Shown: positions 42,947 through 50,774 of the stretch, in pieces
How positions within the stretch are numbered: the first letter of the stretch is position 1
Layout: each line of letters begins with the position of its first letter
From: Elusimicrobiota bacterium
Lineage (GTDB): Bacteria; Elusimicrobiota; Elusimicrobia; Elusimicrobiales; UBA9959
Direction: 5' to 3'
Length of the DNA: 64,000 bases
Assembly (NCBI GenBank): GCA_026388155.1
Contig: JAPLKI010000002.1
Coordinates: 39,241 to 103,240, forward strand
Notes under the pieces: model-generated
Databases searched by the model: none
Seen by the model: the letters and a program-made list of their open reading frames with translations, nothing else
What the model was told of the DNA's origin: nothing
Program-made: the position numbers and the translations under genes

Positions 42947-44058
42947 CCGGGTTCCGTTTCGCCGGTGCAAGTGACGCGAACGCGATCATGGACCTTTATC
43001 GGGAAATACCCCGGGATATCCCGGGGAAAGACCCCGTGATGCTCGACCGCGGGCTGCTTTCTTTGAAATTGGAGGCCGACGACCACATATGGTTTTTGGC
43101 TGAAAACGACAATAAAACCGTGGCGGTGCTTTCCGCCGTGGTAGATAATGAGCACGGGCTCGCAAAACTTAACAGGTTCTATATGAGATCCCCGGGCAGC
43201 GGAAAAGCGGGGGGGCGCAGGATCCTGGGTGAACTTTTAAAGGCGATCGAGTCGTTGTTCCCGGCTTTGGATGTGTTGTATGCCACAACACGGACCTTGT
43301 CAATGGAACAATTGAACCTGACCACAGAGATCGGATTCAGGATACTCGGGATCTTTCCGAACGCGGCGGGAGCGGACCCGACCGAGCTTAACGGCATGGC
43401 CGCGTATTTCTTCAGGGATACGCTAGGAAAAAACAGGTATTCCGATTTCCATATTCATCCCGCCGTTCAGTCATTTTATGAGATAGCGGCCCGGGCCTGC
43501 TCCCTTGAAAAGCTTCCGGCCGCCGCTTCGGAGTTTCACGAAGAGATCTCCCGCTGCCCGCTTCCGGCGCTGGAAACCATCGACGCGAAGAATTTTATCC
43601 TGAAAAGGTTCAATGATCTTAAAACGCGCGGGTTAGGGACCGTGAATTTCTATCCCTTCCAGGAGCCTAATCTCCTGATCACGGATCCGGGACAGGAAAT
43701 AGAAATATTCATAAAAATGATGCCTGAAATAAAATTCGCCGCGATAATCAGCGAGCACCTGAATTTACGGGTCGATCCCGCCGGCCTTTACCGGCATATC
43801 TCGGGAATTTTACTGTCAAAAGGCGCGGCATATATTGAAGTGATAAACGATGCGGCCGACGCTTTGGGAATAGATTGCGTATTAAAGGCGGGTTTCGCTC
43901 CCTGCGCCTATTTTCCGGCGTTAAAAAGGCACGGCAGCAGAAGAAGGGACTTCTTGATTTTCGGAAAGGGGTTTGAAAAAAAATGTTACTCGCGTGCGAA
44001 CATCAATACCGTTTTTCTTGAATATCTGGATGAATATCAAAAAATAGCTGAAAAATAA
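42943..44058 (+). CDS. GNAT-like acyltransferase
   Basis: This 371-residue protein starts with a GNAT-like pattern (FRFAGASDANAIMDLYREI .. VAVLSAVVDNEHGLAKLNRFYM .. GGRRILGELLKAIESLF). The C-terminal half (IISEHLNLRVDPAGLYRHIS .. AYIEVINDAADALGIDCVLKAGFAPCAYFPA) resembles the second half of the protein at 36382, so both may be tandem-GNAT proteins. Its role is probably acyl transfer to the product made by the ligase and reductase genes. It is the last gene of the operon, followed by a terminator at 44066. Confidence 0.65.
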   Translation: MTGFRFAGASDANAIMDLYREIPRDIPGKDPVMLDRGLLSLKLEADDHIWFLAENDNKTVAVLSAVVDNEHGLAKLNRFYMRSPGSGKAGGRRILGELLKAIESLFPALDVLYATTRTLSMEQLNLTTEIGFRILGIFPNAAGADPTELNGMAAYFFRDTLGKNRYSDFHIHPAVQSFYEIAARACSLEKLPAAASEFHEEISRCPLPALETIDAKNFILKRFNDLKTRGLGTVNFYPFQEPNLLITDPGQEIEIFIKMMPEIKFAAIISEHLNLRVDPAGLYRHISGILLSKGAAYIEVINDAADALGIDCVLKAGFAPCAYFPALKRHGSRRRDFLIFGKGFEKKCYSRANINTVFLEYLDEYQKIAEK

Positions 44059-44065
44059 TTTCGGT

Positions 44066-44117
44066 AAAAGGCGCCAGGCGGCTTTTTTAAATAAAAAGCA
44101 GGCTGGCGCCTTTTTTT
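44066..44117 (+). terminator. terminator with an A/T-rich loop, family copy 1
   Basis: GGCGCCAG at 44070-44077 pairs with CTGGCGCC at 44103-44110, flanked by A and T runs and enclosing TTTTTTAAATAAAAA. Seven T follow. The same plan, with different stem bases, is at 51115-51166, and both lie just upstream of leader elements. Confidence 0.85.
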
Positions 44118-44132
44118 GGGTACAACATAATT

Positions 44133-44262
44133 TTTAAACCATAGGTTTAAACAAAGGTTTTTTTGGTAAACCGCCGCTCCTGGGTCAAATAACCGGGCCG
44201 CTTTGGTTCTTCGGCCTCAGGCAATTCATCTGCAAGCGGAGTAAACTTATATCATGAGGTTC
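44133..44262 (+). promoter_or_regulatory. leader element copy 8 (long form)
   Basis: TTTAAACC-ATA-GGTTTAAA palindrome, third arm TAAACC (compensating the GGTTTA arm), CCGCTCCTGGGTCAAAT, GGGCCGC..CGGCC, CCTCAGG and ATATCATGAGGTTC. The tail GGATGATAAATCGCATCC follows. The gene starts at 44343. Confidence 0.85.
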
Positions 44263-44342
44263 TGGGCTGGATGATAAATCGCATCCAAGACGCAACAAAT
44301 TAACGGGAATCTCAAATAACTTAGAGAGGTGTAAAAAATAGT

Positions 44343-45029
44343 ATGAACATAAACAAAATTGTGGTTGCTCTGGTGCTTGGGGTTTCGCTTATGCCTTGTG
44401 AAGCATTCGCCGGTGAGGATCTTGCGGTTAAACTTGGGCCGGCAGTTGGAAAAGAGATAGTTATACAGGGAAAGCTGTCTGCAGGAAGACCTGTTGAGAT
44501 AAACGCCTTGTATAAAGCGAAGGGTGTGGATGTGGAAGAATGCATAAAGATATACAAAAAGACCATCGAAATTATGACGCCATTTGGAGTTGCAGATATG
44601 CCATGGTTTACCTCTGATCATCCCGTGCCGTCACCGTCCCCAAAGGGAACTATGATTACAAGGACGTTGTCAGAAAACGGTAGTTATTCAGTGGCATTCC
44701 CCCTTATGGCTACGGCATCACCTTGCTATATGGCGTTAGATACCGTCGTGGTAAAGGTGGATTCGCTGTCAGGATCGGTATATGATGAAAAGTGGTTGGG
44801 AATCGCCTTTGGACCGACGCAGACCTCAGACCCGCTCACATATATCAATGACACATTCGATGTCACTTACAAGTGTGGTTCCGGAAGATGTGAGTATGCT
44901 TCAGGTGAGCCGCAAGTCCAGGAAAAGGATCAGACCAGGGCCAGTTCCGGAACGGATGAGTATGAACAGCGCTACTCTAGTTTTGCTGACTTGGGTTCAA
45001 GAATATACACTCTTAACATAATTAAGTAG
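44343..45029 (+). CDS. exported hypothetical protein
   Basis: GAGAGG precedes the ATG. Residues 1-24 form a signal peptide (.. VALVLGVSLMPCEAFA). The 204-residue mature protein is not recognised. It begins GEDLAVKLGPAVGKEIVIQG and contains three or four cysteines (EECIKIY, SPCYMAL, CGSGRCEY) and a Ser/Thr-rich C-terminus. Codon usage looks slightly more AT-rich than in neighbours. It is under leader copy 8 and is followed by decayed gene fragments. Confidence 0.65.
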   Translation: MNINKIVVALVLGVSLMPCEAFAGEDLAVKLGPAVGKEIVIQGKLSAGRPVEINALYKAKGVDVEECIKIYKKTIEIMTPFGVADMPWFTSDHPVPSPSPKGTMITRTLSENGSYSVAFPLMATASPCYMALDTVVVKVDSLSGSVYDEKWLGIAFGPTQTSDPLTYINDTFDVTYKCGSGRCEYASGEPQVQEKDQTRASSGTDEYEQRYSSFADLGSRIYTLNIIK

Positions 45030-45044
45030 AAGTATTGTTCTGAT

Positions 45045-45482
45045 AGAACCCGTTCCGGCCGATGACTAACCTGACAAGTGGGCCTCGTTCTATCAGGGCC
45101 AGCAGGTGGCCTTCAACGTGAAGATGATGCGTCTGCCGACCAACGTGCAGAACCTGTCAGCGCAGGAACTGATGTGTAAAAAGGTTGCTGCCTTTTCCCC
45201 TCGCTCTCGCTACCAACAGCGTGCGCAGCGGAGACCAGCTACCAGTTTCATTTCGAGCTTGCATTTTCGGCAGATAAGTGGGAAGACCTCAAAAACACGA
45301 GCCAGGCAAGCCCCACCCTTTTGGCTCATAAACTATGGTCAATTGGCGGTAGCTTTCCAAGGGTAATTGCCACGAAGCCAAAGGAGCGGGGCAGACTGCC
45401 CAAGAGCTGGCTTTCTTTTTCCCGCCATTCAACATCCGGCAGAAGGACCCGTCACGCCAAATAAATTTTATTGCCGGGTAGG
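45045..45482 (+). pseudogene. decayed gene fragments ending in a murein-hydrolase tail
   Basis: At 45083-45190 a frame reads WASFYQGQQVAFNVKMMRLP.., a protein-like segment without start. From about 45229 another frame reads YQFHFELAFSADKWEDLKNT.. and runs into RHSTSGRRTRHAK and a stop at 45462. This last part matches the C-terminal tail of the YcbK-type genes (RHSTAGRRTRRAK at 23806). The identity with their 3' flank continues to ATTTTATTGCCGGGTA. I interpret this as one or two genes destroyed by deletion and frameshift, with a third murein-hydrolase copy surviving only as its 3' end. Confidence 0.65.
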
Positions 45483-45498
45483 TTTCCCGCTTACCTAT

Positions 45499-45628
45499 GG
45501 TTAAGCCATAGGCTTAACTAAAGGTGTTTTTGATAAACCGCCGTTCCTGGGTCATATAACAAGGCCGCTCTGGTTCTTTGGCCTCATGAAATCCGTCTAC
45601 GAACGGAGTAAACTTATATCATGAGGTC
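45499..45628 (+). promoter_or_regulatory. leader element copy 9 (long form)
   Basis: GGTTAAGCC-ATA-GGCTTAAC is a perfect palindrome. The third arm is TAAACC, so it pairs less well with GGCTTA. The core has one C-to-T change (CCGTTCCTGGGTC). GGCCG..TGGCC, CCTCATG and CATGAGG are intact. The tail GTAGCCGCACGATAAACCGC is identical to that of copy 11. The gene starts at 45684. Confidence 0.85.
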
Positions 45629-45683
45629 TAGTAGCCGCACGATAAACCGCATACAAGACTAAAATAAGGGGAATAATAAAAAA

Positions 45684-46292
45684 ATGAAAAAAGTAATGAT
45701 GATGATAGTTGTGTTAGGTTTAAATGGCGGCGCCTATGCCGCTGAAGACGCCGTAAAGGCGCTTGCCGCTCAGGCCCCGGAAGCCGCGAAGGTGAGCGTT
45801 CCCGCGGTTTCGCCTGCGGAAACGGTTCTTGCCGAAGCCTCGCCGCTTCAACAGGACTACGCACAGAGGGAGGCGCTTTTCATGAAGGGCTCACCCGTTA
45901 CCGTAGGCAGCCTGAACAGAGGCGGCAACATGTTCGGCGTTCGCCACGCGGACCTGGTCTCCCTGGGTAAAGACGGGGAGCTAAAGCATGCGGACGCGTA
46001 CCTGTCGGTGTTAGAGCAGAGTTTCGGCGATGAAGCCCCCGTATATGGCATATCGGTCAAGCTGAATAGCGAGTTCTACTATGAAGCCGACTATGTCCCC
46101 GGAGATTATGTCGCGTTAAAGACCCTGAGGATGAATGTTTCTCCCCATAACAGGGGCGTGGCGGGTCTGGCCGTGGTGGAAGTCAATTACAACGGGCCCA
46201 GGCTGCTGATCGTCAAGTTCACCGAGAAATACATCTCACACCATGGCGAAAAAGAGTATACCAGCTATGGTCTTCTGGATCCCAGAAATTAA
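45684..46292 (+). CDS. exported protein, distant paralog of family A
   Basis: AAGGGGAATAATA precedes the ATG. The signal peptide MKKVMMMIVVLGLNGGAYAA is nearly the same as at 50106. The mature start EDAVKALAAQAPEAAKVSVP is the island-type segment. The following domain (RHADLVSLGKDGELKHAD .. APVYGISVKLNSEFYY .. YTSYGLLDP) shares the DL(I/V)xxxxxGE(L/V)K and YGL motifs of the genes at 28083 and 31966. Function unknown. A strong terminator at 46317 ends the unit. Confidence 0.7.
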   Translation: MKKVMMMIVVLGLNGGAYAAEDAVKALAAQAPEAAKVSVPAVSPAETVLAEASPLQQDYAQREALFMKGSPVTVGSLNRGGNMFGVRHADLVSLGKDGELKHADAYLSVLEQSFGDEAPVYGISVKLNSEFYYEADYVPGDYVALKTLRMNVSPHNRGVAGLAVVEVNYNGPRLLIVKFTEKYISHHGEKEYTSYGLLDPRN

Positions 46293-46316
46293 GTCCTGGA
46301 GGAACTAATTCATATA

Positions 46317-46354
46317 CTGCGGCGGACGATAACTCGTCCGCCGCAGGTTTTTTT
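46317..46354. terminator. intrinsic terminator between convergent genes
   Basis: CTGCGGCGGACGA at 46317-46329 pairs with TCGTCCGCCGCAG at 46334-46346, loop ATAAC region, then seven or more T. It separates the family A gene from the convergent regulator. Confidence 0.9.
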
Positions 46355-46366
46355 GGGGGGAAAATC

Positions 46367-46412
46367 GGGGGGCACAATACCTGCTCTTTGATTGATTGGA
46401 TATTGTGTCCCC
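46367..46412. repeat. REP-like inverted repeat with GGGG..CACAATA ends
   Basis: GGGGGGCACAATA at the left and TATTGTGTCCCC at the right are inverted copies with one mismatch, enclosing about 20 bases. The GGGG-rich foot with ACAATA resembles the GGGGACAGTATAC repeat at 48032. Confidence 0.5.
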
Positions 46413-46426
46413 TGAATCCCACTAAA

Positions 46427-47290
46427 TTAGTTTTTGGGAAGGATCTGGAATATGCCGGCATCAACAAGATAGATGGCCGAGTCTTGTCTGTCCGCCTCGG
46501 CGCTTTCATAGGCGGCTACCAGGTTTACGGCTTTTTCAAGGTGCTGGCGGTACAGGTCCAAATTGGCCTTCGTCATACGGAAGGTCAGTCTTTTCAGAAC
46601 AACGCGTTTGGAATCAGCCAGCCAAGCATCCCAGTTGTCGCGCAGTGCGGCCTGTATCGCCGCCGTCGCCGGCGTTGTGGGCGGCGACTGGATCATTTTT
46701 GCCGTCAGCGGGCCGCGCGCTTTGTCGTTGGAAAAATCAATTAATCCTCCGGAAGCCAGCGCTTTAAGCGCTTTCCTTACCGCTTCCGGTTTAAACCTGG
46801 TCGCATCCGACAATTCCCGGACCGTGACCCAGCCCGCCGTGTTGGCCAGGAAGTTCTGACAGATGTGCGTCACCATATCCCCGGTGCGCAATTTCCATTG
46901 CTTCAGCGTCAGATTGACATTGCGCAGCGATATCGCCTTATGGGTCGCCGTTTCTTCCAGGTCGCGGCTGGAGAGAGCTGTGCCGGTGGAAGCCGGAACT
47001 GACAGGTTCTGGAGCAGTTCATCGAAGCCGGAGAGCGCGCTGAAATAGGCCCGGGTTAATTCCTGGGCCTTGGGGGAACGTTGTTCGATGCCCAGTGCGG
47101 CCATGATCATTTTGAGGTGGTAACTCTTAGGCAATTTCCTGCCATGTTCCGCGTTCCAATAGCTCATGAACGAAAGCCCCAGGCTTTTGCTCCCGCCGAC
47201 ACTCTTGAAGAATTGATGGGCGCTGGCAAAGCCCCGCTCTTTCCGTATATTGGACAGAATACCGCCGAATGCTTTGGTGTTGGTGGTCAT
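46427..47290 (-). CDS. HTH regulator, TIGR02147-like (paralog 2)
   Basis: This 287-residue protein is read from the ATG at 47290. An ATG at 47296 is also in frame, but the spacing to the -10 box in both paralogs favours 47290. The sequence matches the 8515-9375 regulator along its length: FGGILSNIRKERGFASAHQF, GGSKSLGLSFMSYWNAEHG, GWVTVRELSDATRFKPEAVR and the C-terminal VDAGIFQILPKN. Domains: N-terminal XRE-like HTH, central winged helix, C-terminal TIGR02147-like part. It is divergent from leader copy 10, whose palindrome covers its -35 region. It probably recognises the island's palindrome. Confidence 0.8.
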   Translation of the reverse strand: MTTNTKAFGGILSNIRKERGFASAHQFFKSVGGSKSLGLSFMSYWNAEHGRKLPKSYHLKMIMAALGIEQRSPKAQELTRAYFSALSGFDELLQNLSVPASTGTALSSRDLEETATHKAISLRNVNLTLKQWKLRTGDMVTHICQNFLANTAGWVTVRELSDATRFKPEAVRKALKALASGGLIDFSNDKARGPLTAKMIQSPPTTPATAAIQAALRDNWDAWLADSKRVVLKRLTFRMTKANLDLYRQHLEKAVNLVAAYESAEADRQDSAIYLVDAGIFQILPKN

Positions 47291-47296
47291 GCTCAT

Positions 47297-47302
47297 AGTA
47301 TA
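47297..47302 (-). promoter_or_regulatory. -10 box of regulator paralog 2 (leaderless)
   Basis: TATACT on the minus strand is six bases from the ATG at 47290, the same spacing as the TATAAT before paralog 1. No ribosome binding site can fit. The palindrome of leader copy 10 (47313-47329) lies at the -35 position. Confidence 0.6.
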
Positions 47303-47311
47303 ACATAATCT

Positions 47312-47434
47312 GTTAAACCATAGGTTTAGACAAAAGTTTTTTCGGTAAACCGCCGCTCCTGGGTCAAATAACAGGGCCGCTGTGGTTCTTCGGCCTCAGG
47401 GAATTCATCGCTGGACGAAGTAAACTTTATCATC
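47312..47434 (+). promoter_or_regulatory. leader element copy 10, divergent with regulator 2 (3' end deleted)
   Basis: TTAAACC-ATA-GGTTTAG, TAAACC, CCGCTCCTGGGTCAAAT, GGGCCGC..CGGCC and CCTCAGG are present. After GTAAACTT the sequence jumps to TATCATCCGGGACAAA, as if about 40 bases between ATATCATGAGG and the long-form tail were deleted. The CCTCA/TGAGG pairing is therefore lost. The gene starts at 47485. Confidence 0.8.
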
Positions 47435-47484
47435 CGGGACAAATGGTTGACCGGAAAATTAAAAAACGAGTGAGGAAAAATAAA

Positions 47485-48024
47485 ATGAATACCAGATCAA
47501 AAGTGGCGGCGGCGATACTTATGATTAGTGCGGCGGTCCCGGTGTTTTCAGCTCAAACGATAGCGAACTCGCAGATATACCCGGACTCACCTTCGAACAC
47601 CTGCGTGGAAGACGTGACCGGCGGCTTCAGGCAATCTCCGGGCTATGATTACGGAAACTCAAGGATGCTTGCGCTGCTCATTTGTTCAGGCGAAATGGAC
47701 GAAGCGACGTTCCGTTCTCTTTACAATGGCAGTATGACTTATGACGGCTTAGATCTTCAGGGTGAGATCGAGGTAGCCAAGGCGGTAAAGGCCGGCACTA
47801 TATCTTTTACTTTCTTTAACATAATACACCAGGCGTCGGCTAATGGTGATATCGCGTTTCAGGCCGCAAGAAAATGCGGGCTTAATAACGCTAAGCAAAA
47901 TAAATATGAAGCCGTCTTTCGCGAGGAGCTTAGCGGGGACGCGGTGGAGAACCCCACTATGAACCAGAACGATGTGCGGAAGGCGCACAATAAGGCTATG
48001 CAGGCAGTAGCCGAGATGAATTAG
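47485..48024 (+). CDS. exported hypothetical protein
   Basis: GAGGAAAAATAAA precedes the ATG at 47485. The frame is open to 47443 but without signals. The signal peptide is MNTRSKVAAAILMISAAVPVFSA. The 156-residue mature protein has three cysteines (SNTCVED, LLICSGE, ARKCGLN) and is mostly helical in its second half. No family recognised. It lies between regulator 2 and a trypsin-fold protease and is followed by a 15-bp palindrome. Confidence 0.65.
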   Translation: MNTRSKVAAAILMISAAVPVFSAQTIANSQIYPDSPSNTCVEDVTGGFRQSPGYDYGNSRMLALLICSGEMDEATFRSLYNGSMTYDGLDLQGEIEVAKAVKAGTISFTFFNIIHQASANGDIAFQAARKCGLNNAKQNKYEAVFREELSGDAVENPTMNQNDVRKAHNKAMQAVAEMN

Positions 48025-48031
48025 GTGAGTG

Positions 48032-48076
48032 CCGGGGACAGTATACTTAATTATGAATTCCGTATACTGTCCCCGG
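48032..48076. repeat. REP-like perfect palindrome
   Basis: CCGGGGACAGTATAC at 48032-48046 is perfectly complementary to GTATACTGTCCCCGG at 48062-48076 with a 15-base AT-rich centre. GGGGACAGTATAC-type repeats are common near REP-associated tyrosine transposases (established knowledge), but none is visible here. Lying eight bases after a stop codon, it could also act as an RNA hairpin protecting or ending the transcript. Confidence 0.7.
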
Positions 48077-48109
48077 AATTACGGGATAAAACAAGGAGAG
48101 CAATAAAAT

Positions 48110-48988
48110 ATGAAAAAAAGTCTGCTAATAATAGCGCTGGCGGTATTTTCCGGAACGGCTTACGCCGGACCGGCGCTGGAGCAGTTGAACATGGGCGACA
48201 TGAGACTTGAACTGCCGGCGCCGACGGCCGTAAAAATGGTCCAGGAGGATCCATCCGGCGATATCGGGATCGCTCATTCTTTAATGTATGAGGACCTAGC
48301 AAGCTGCGGCGGTTTTACAGCCCGGCACCCGCAAAACGACCACCTCCTGTTCATTACGGCCGGACACTGCATAAGGCCGGACAAATCATTCTTTATCGGT
48401 TTTGGGAAATCCACCTTTGTGAACGGAGCCCTCGGCGGAATGGTGCGAGAAGTGTCCAACAACCGGATAATCGCCTATTATCCGCCGCCGCAGGGGGATG
48501 TGGCCGTATTCGATTTGAACGGTCTTAAGATCGAGGGACGAAATGATAGTTATATTAAGATCCTGAAAGTGAGGGAACAGGCGAATAATCATGGTGCATT
48601 GCTGCTTAATTATGGTTCAGCCGGTGGTTTTTCCGATCTCGCTATTCGTCAGTGCACATATAACACGATCAAAAAAGATTATGGTAACGGCATACAACTG
48701 GCTGAAACCACCTGTTCCATTCCCGACGAACTACGAAACTTGCTAAATGATAATGATTCGAGAGATGCTCATGGGACTTCGGGCAGTCCGGTTGTGGAAG
48801 AATATGATAAGACTACCTTGGTTGGAATAGTGCGGGGAAGCTTAGGCGGAGAATTGAGCGATACCGGAATCGCCGTTTTTGACCTTAGGCGGATACTGGA
48901 GCAGCAAAAACTTTACTCTGCCAAAAAGATCAGAACGAATATTTTAGCGGAAGCGGCCAGACACGCCTCTTCCACTGAGCGGTATTAA
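48110..48988 (+). CDS. exported trypsin-fold serine protease
   Basis: AAGGAGAG precedes the ATG. The signal peptide MKKSLLIIALAVFSGTAYA is followed by GPALEQLNMGDMRL, the island-type segment. The S1 domain shows LLFITAGHC (His), GDVAVFDL (Asp) and AHGTSGSPVVEE (Ser). The usual Asp before the active Ser (GDSG) is replaced by Thr (GTSG), so the oxyanion or zymogen-activation contact may differ. The second half is more AT-rich than the first. It is followed by the second murein hydrolase copy, 54 bp downstream. Confidence 0.82.
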   Translation: MKKSLLIIALAVFSGTAYAGPALEQLNMGDMRLELPAPTAVKMVQEDPSGDIGIAHSLMYEDLASCGGFTARHPQNDHLLFITAGHCIRPDKSFFIGFGKSTFVNGALGGMVREVSNNRIIAYYPPPQGDVAVFDLNGLKIEGRNDSYIKILKVREQANNHGALLLNYGSAGGFSDLAIRQCTYNTIKKDYGNGIQLAETTCSIPDELRNLLNDNDSRDAHGTSGSPVVEEYDKTTLVGIVRGSLGGELSDTGIAVFDLRRILEQQKLYSAKKIRTNILAEAARHASSTERY

Positions 48989-49042
48989 TTCCTGTAAGAG
49001 GGAATTTCGGACATTGCGTCTTTAAATAAAGGAAGGAGCTTT

Positions 49043-49864
49043 ATGAAAACCATCGAACTGCGGCAAAAAACTTTGTCCGCGCTCATCGTCCTGATTTGCA
49101 CGCCGGCTATCATGTTCGGCCGGACTTTGCCGGCGCTGCCGGAGGAATTGGCTATAAACAGTCCCGACGCTATAGGGTTTATGAATAAGTCCGGTTTCCT
49201 GACGCCTATTCCTGATCCAAAACCGGTGCCTGCCGCCGCCGGGGAACAACCGACTGATTATGATTTCGACGAAAACGTAGACGATCAGGATGATCCCGCA
49301 AACAAACCTCCTGTCAGGCTTGACGGCGACGGTCACTTAACCCTTTTGAACAACAAAACTTCCGAAACTCTTTCTATCCAATACCGGGATAGCGCCGGAA
49401 ACTACATTCCGGAAGCGGCGGAACGCGTCAGGCATTTCTTCCGCTGCCGCCTTACGGGAGACGAACACGACATCGCTCCGGGCCTGCTGGAAATTCTGGA
49501 TTCCTTGCAGCACAAGTTCGGCAACAGAACTATCACGCTTCTTTCAGGCTACCGCAGCCCGGAACTGAACGCCGCGCTGAGCCGCAAAAATCCGGGCGTT
49601 TCAAAACACAGCTTGCATATGTCAGGCATGGCCGCCGACATTAATATTCCGGGGGTACGGCTGACGGATTTAAGAGACGCCGCGCGCGCGCTTCAGGCCC
49701 GCAATACCGGCGGAGTCGGTTACTACCCCGGCAATGGGTTTGTGCATGTCGACACCGGAAGAGTGCGGAGCTGGACCGGCAAAGCCCGAGTCGTAAGTCA
49801 TAAAAGAACAAAACACTCGCACGGTCATTCAACCTCCGGCAGACGGACCCGCCGCGCAAAATGA
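49043..49864 (+). CDS. YcbK/DUF882-type murein hydrolase (M15-like), copy 2
   Basis: GGAAGGAG precedes the ATG. The product is the same length (273 residues) as that at 23806, with differences mainly in the signal peptide and linker (residues 1-75). The zinc-site motifs SKHSLHMSGMAADINI and GFVHVDTGRVRSW are unchanged. Like copy 1 it is preceded by a trypsin-fold protease gene, so the protease plus murein hydrolase pair appears to be duplicated as a unit. DNA identity is high over the last 450 bases, which suggests recent duplication or gene conversion. Confidence 0.88.
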   Translation: MKTIELRQKTLSALIVLICTPAIMFGRTLPALPEELAINSPDAIGFMNKSGFLTPIPDPKPVPAAAGEQPTDYDFDENVDDQDDPANKPPVRLDGDGHLTLLNNKTSETLSIQYRDSAGNYIPEAAERVRHFFRCRLTGDEHDIAPGLLEILDSLQHKFGNRTITLLSGYRSPELNAALSRKNPGVSKHSLHMSGMAADINIPGVRLTDLRDAARALQARNTGGVGYYPGNGFVHVDTGRVRSWTGKARVVSHKRTKHSHGHSTSGRRTRRAK

Positions 49865-49922
49865 ATTTTATCGCCGGTTTCCGGATTCCGGAGGGCCTTG
49901 GCATTATAGTATTCCGCATTCC

Positions 49923-50051
49923 TTGAACTATAGGTTTAAATGAAGGTGTTTTTTGTAAACCGCCGCTCCTGGGTCAAATAACAGGGCCGTTCTGGTTCTT
50001 CGGCCTCATGGAACGACTCGGCAAACTGAGTAAACTTATATCATGAGGTTT
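49923..50051 (+). promoter_or_regulatory. leader element copy 11 (long form)
   Basis: TTGAACT-ATA-GGTTTAA, third arm TAAACC, CCGCTCCTGGGTCAAAT, GGGCCGT..CGGCC, CCTCATG and CATGAGGTTT. The tail AGTAGCCGCACGATAAACCG and the sequence up to the start codon are almost identical to copy 9, so copies 9 and 11 with their signal peptides are recent duplicates. Confidence 0.85.
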
Positions 50052-50105
50052 AGTAGCCGCACGATAAACCGCATACAAGACTAAAATAAGAGGAGTAATA
50101 AAACA

Positions 50106-50720
50106 ATGAAAAAAGCAATGATGATGATAGTTGTGTTAGGTTTAAGCGGCGGTGCCTATGCCGCTGAAGACGCCATAAAAGCCGGTAATCTGGAGAATGT
50201 AAGAAATCAGTTCGCCCCGATAATTTCCGGACAGGTGGTTATGGTTCCGGAACCTGTGGCCAAGCAGTTGGGAATGGACGGCGTTGAAATGAGGACGACT
50301 GCTCCGGAACCTGAACCTGGGCAGATTCACTTTCTTATTCCCACACAGGAACTGTGCGGCGAGCTTAATGTTACTGGTGCCAGTGGCCTGCTGGGTGTCG
50401 TGGGACGTGCCAAGCAGATATTGGCTGGCCAGGGTGTGGATGTCAGCCATGTGGCTGTTGACGGATGGGGGATAATTTACATGACGACATCCGCTGAGGT
50501 CAAAGAAAATGTTTTCGATGAAAAGAACGCCCCGATTACTCTTGGCGAGAGAGCCACCCAGGAAAGGATGGTCAAGAAAATCAAGGAACTGCTTAAATCG
50601 GGCGCCGTTATAACCAGCTGTGGCGTATATCTGGAACCGCGGTATGGTAATGCTCCTGATTTCCTCCCTGTCTCGATAATTCCTCAAAGACATTCTTTTA
50701 GGGTTGAATACATTCAGTAA
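50106..50720 (+). CDS. exported hypothetical protein
   Basis: AGAGGAGTAATAAAAC precedes the ATG. The signal peptide MKKAMMMIVVLGLSGGAYAA and leader are nearly identical to those of 45684, but the mature part is unrelated. It shows GQIHFLIPTQELCGELNVTG, then a possible alpha/beta segment (LLGVVGRAKQILAGQGVDVS, VAVDGWGIIYMTTS) and a second Cys (ITSCGVYL). No family recognised. This gene and 45684 are a clear example of one signal-leader cassette joined to different mature domains. Confidence 0.65.
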   Translation: MKKAMMMIVVLGLSGGAYAAEDAIKAGNLENVRNQFAPIISGQVVMVPEPVAKQLGMDGVEMRTTAPEPEPGQIHFLIPTQELCGELNVTGASGLLGVVGRAKQILAGQGVDVSHVAVDGWGIIYMTTSAEVKENVFDEKNAPITLGERATQERMVKKIKELLKSGAVITSCGVYLEPRYGNAPDFLPVSIIPQRHSFRVEYIQ

Positions 50721-50774
50721 CTCTGATCATCGCGCCGGTCTGGGGTTGCCCGGATCGGAAGAGGAGAGTGGTCT

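Noticed and set aside
35026..44058. Bioluminescence (lux) operon
   Set aside because: LuxC- and LuxE-like genes are present but no luxA, luxB or luxD homolog is encoded, and PaaK-like and GNAT genes point to another product.
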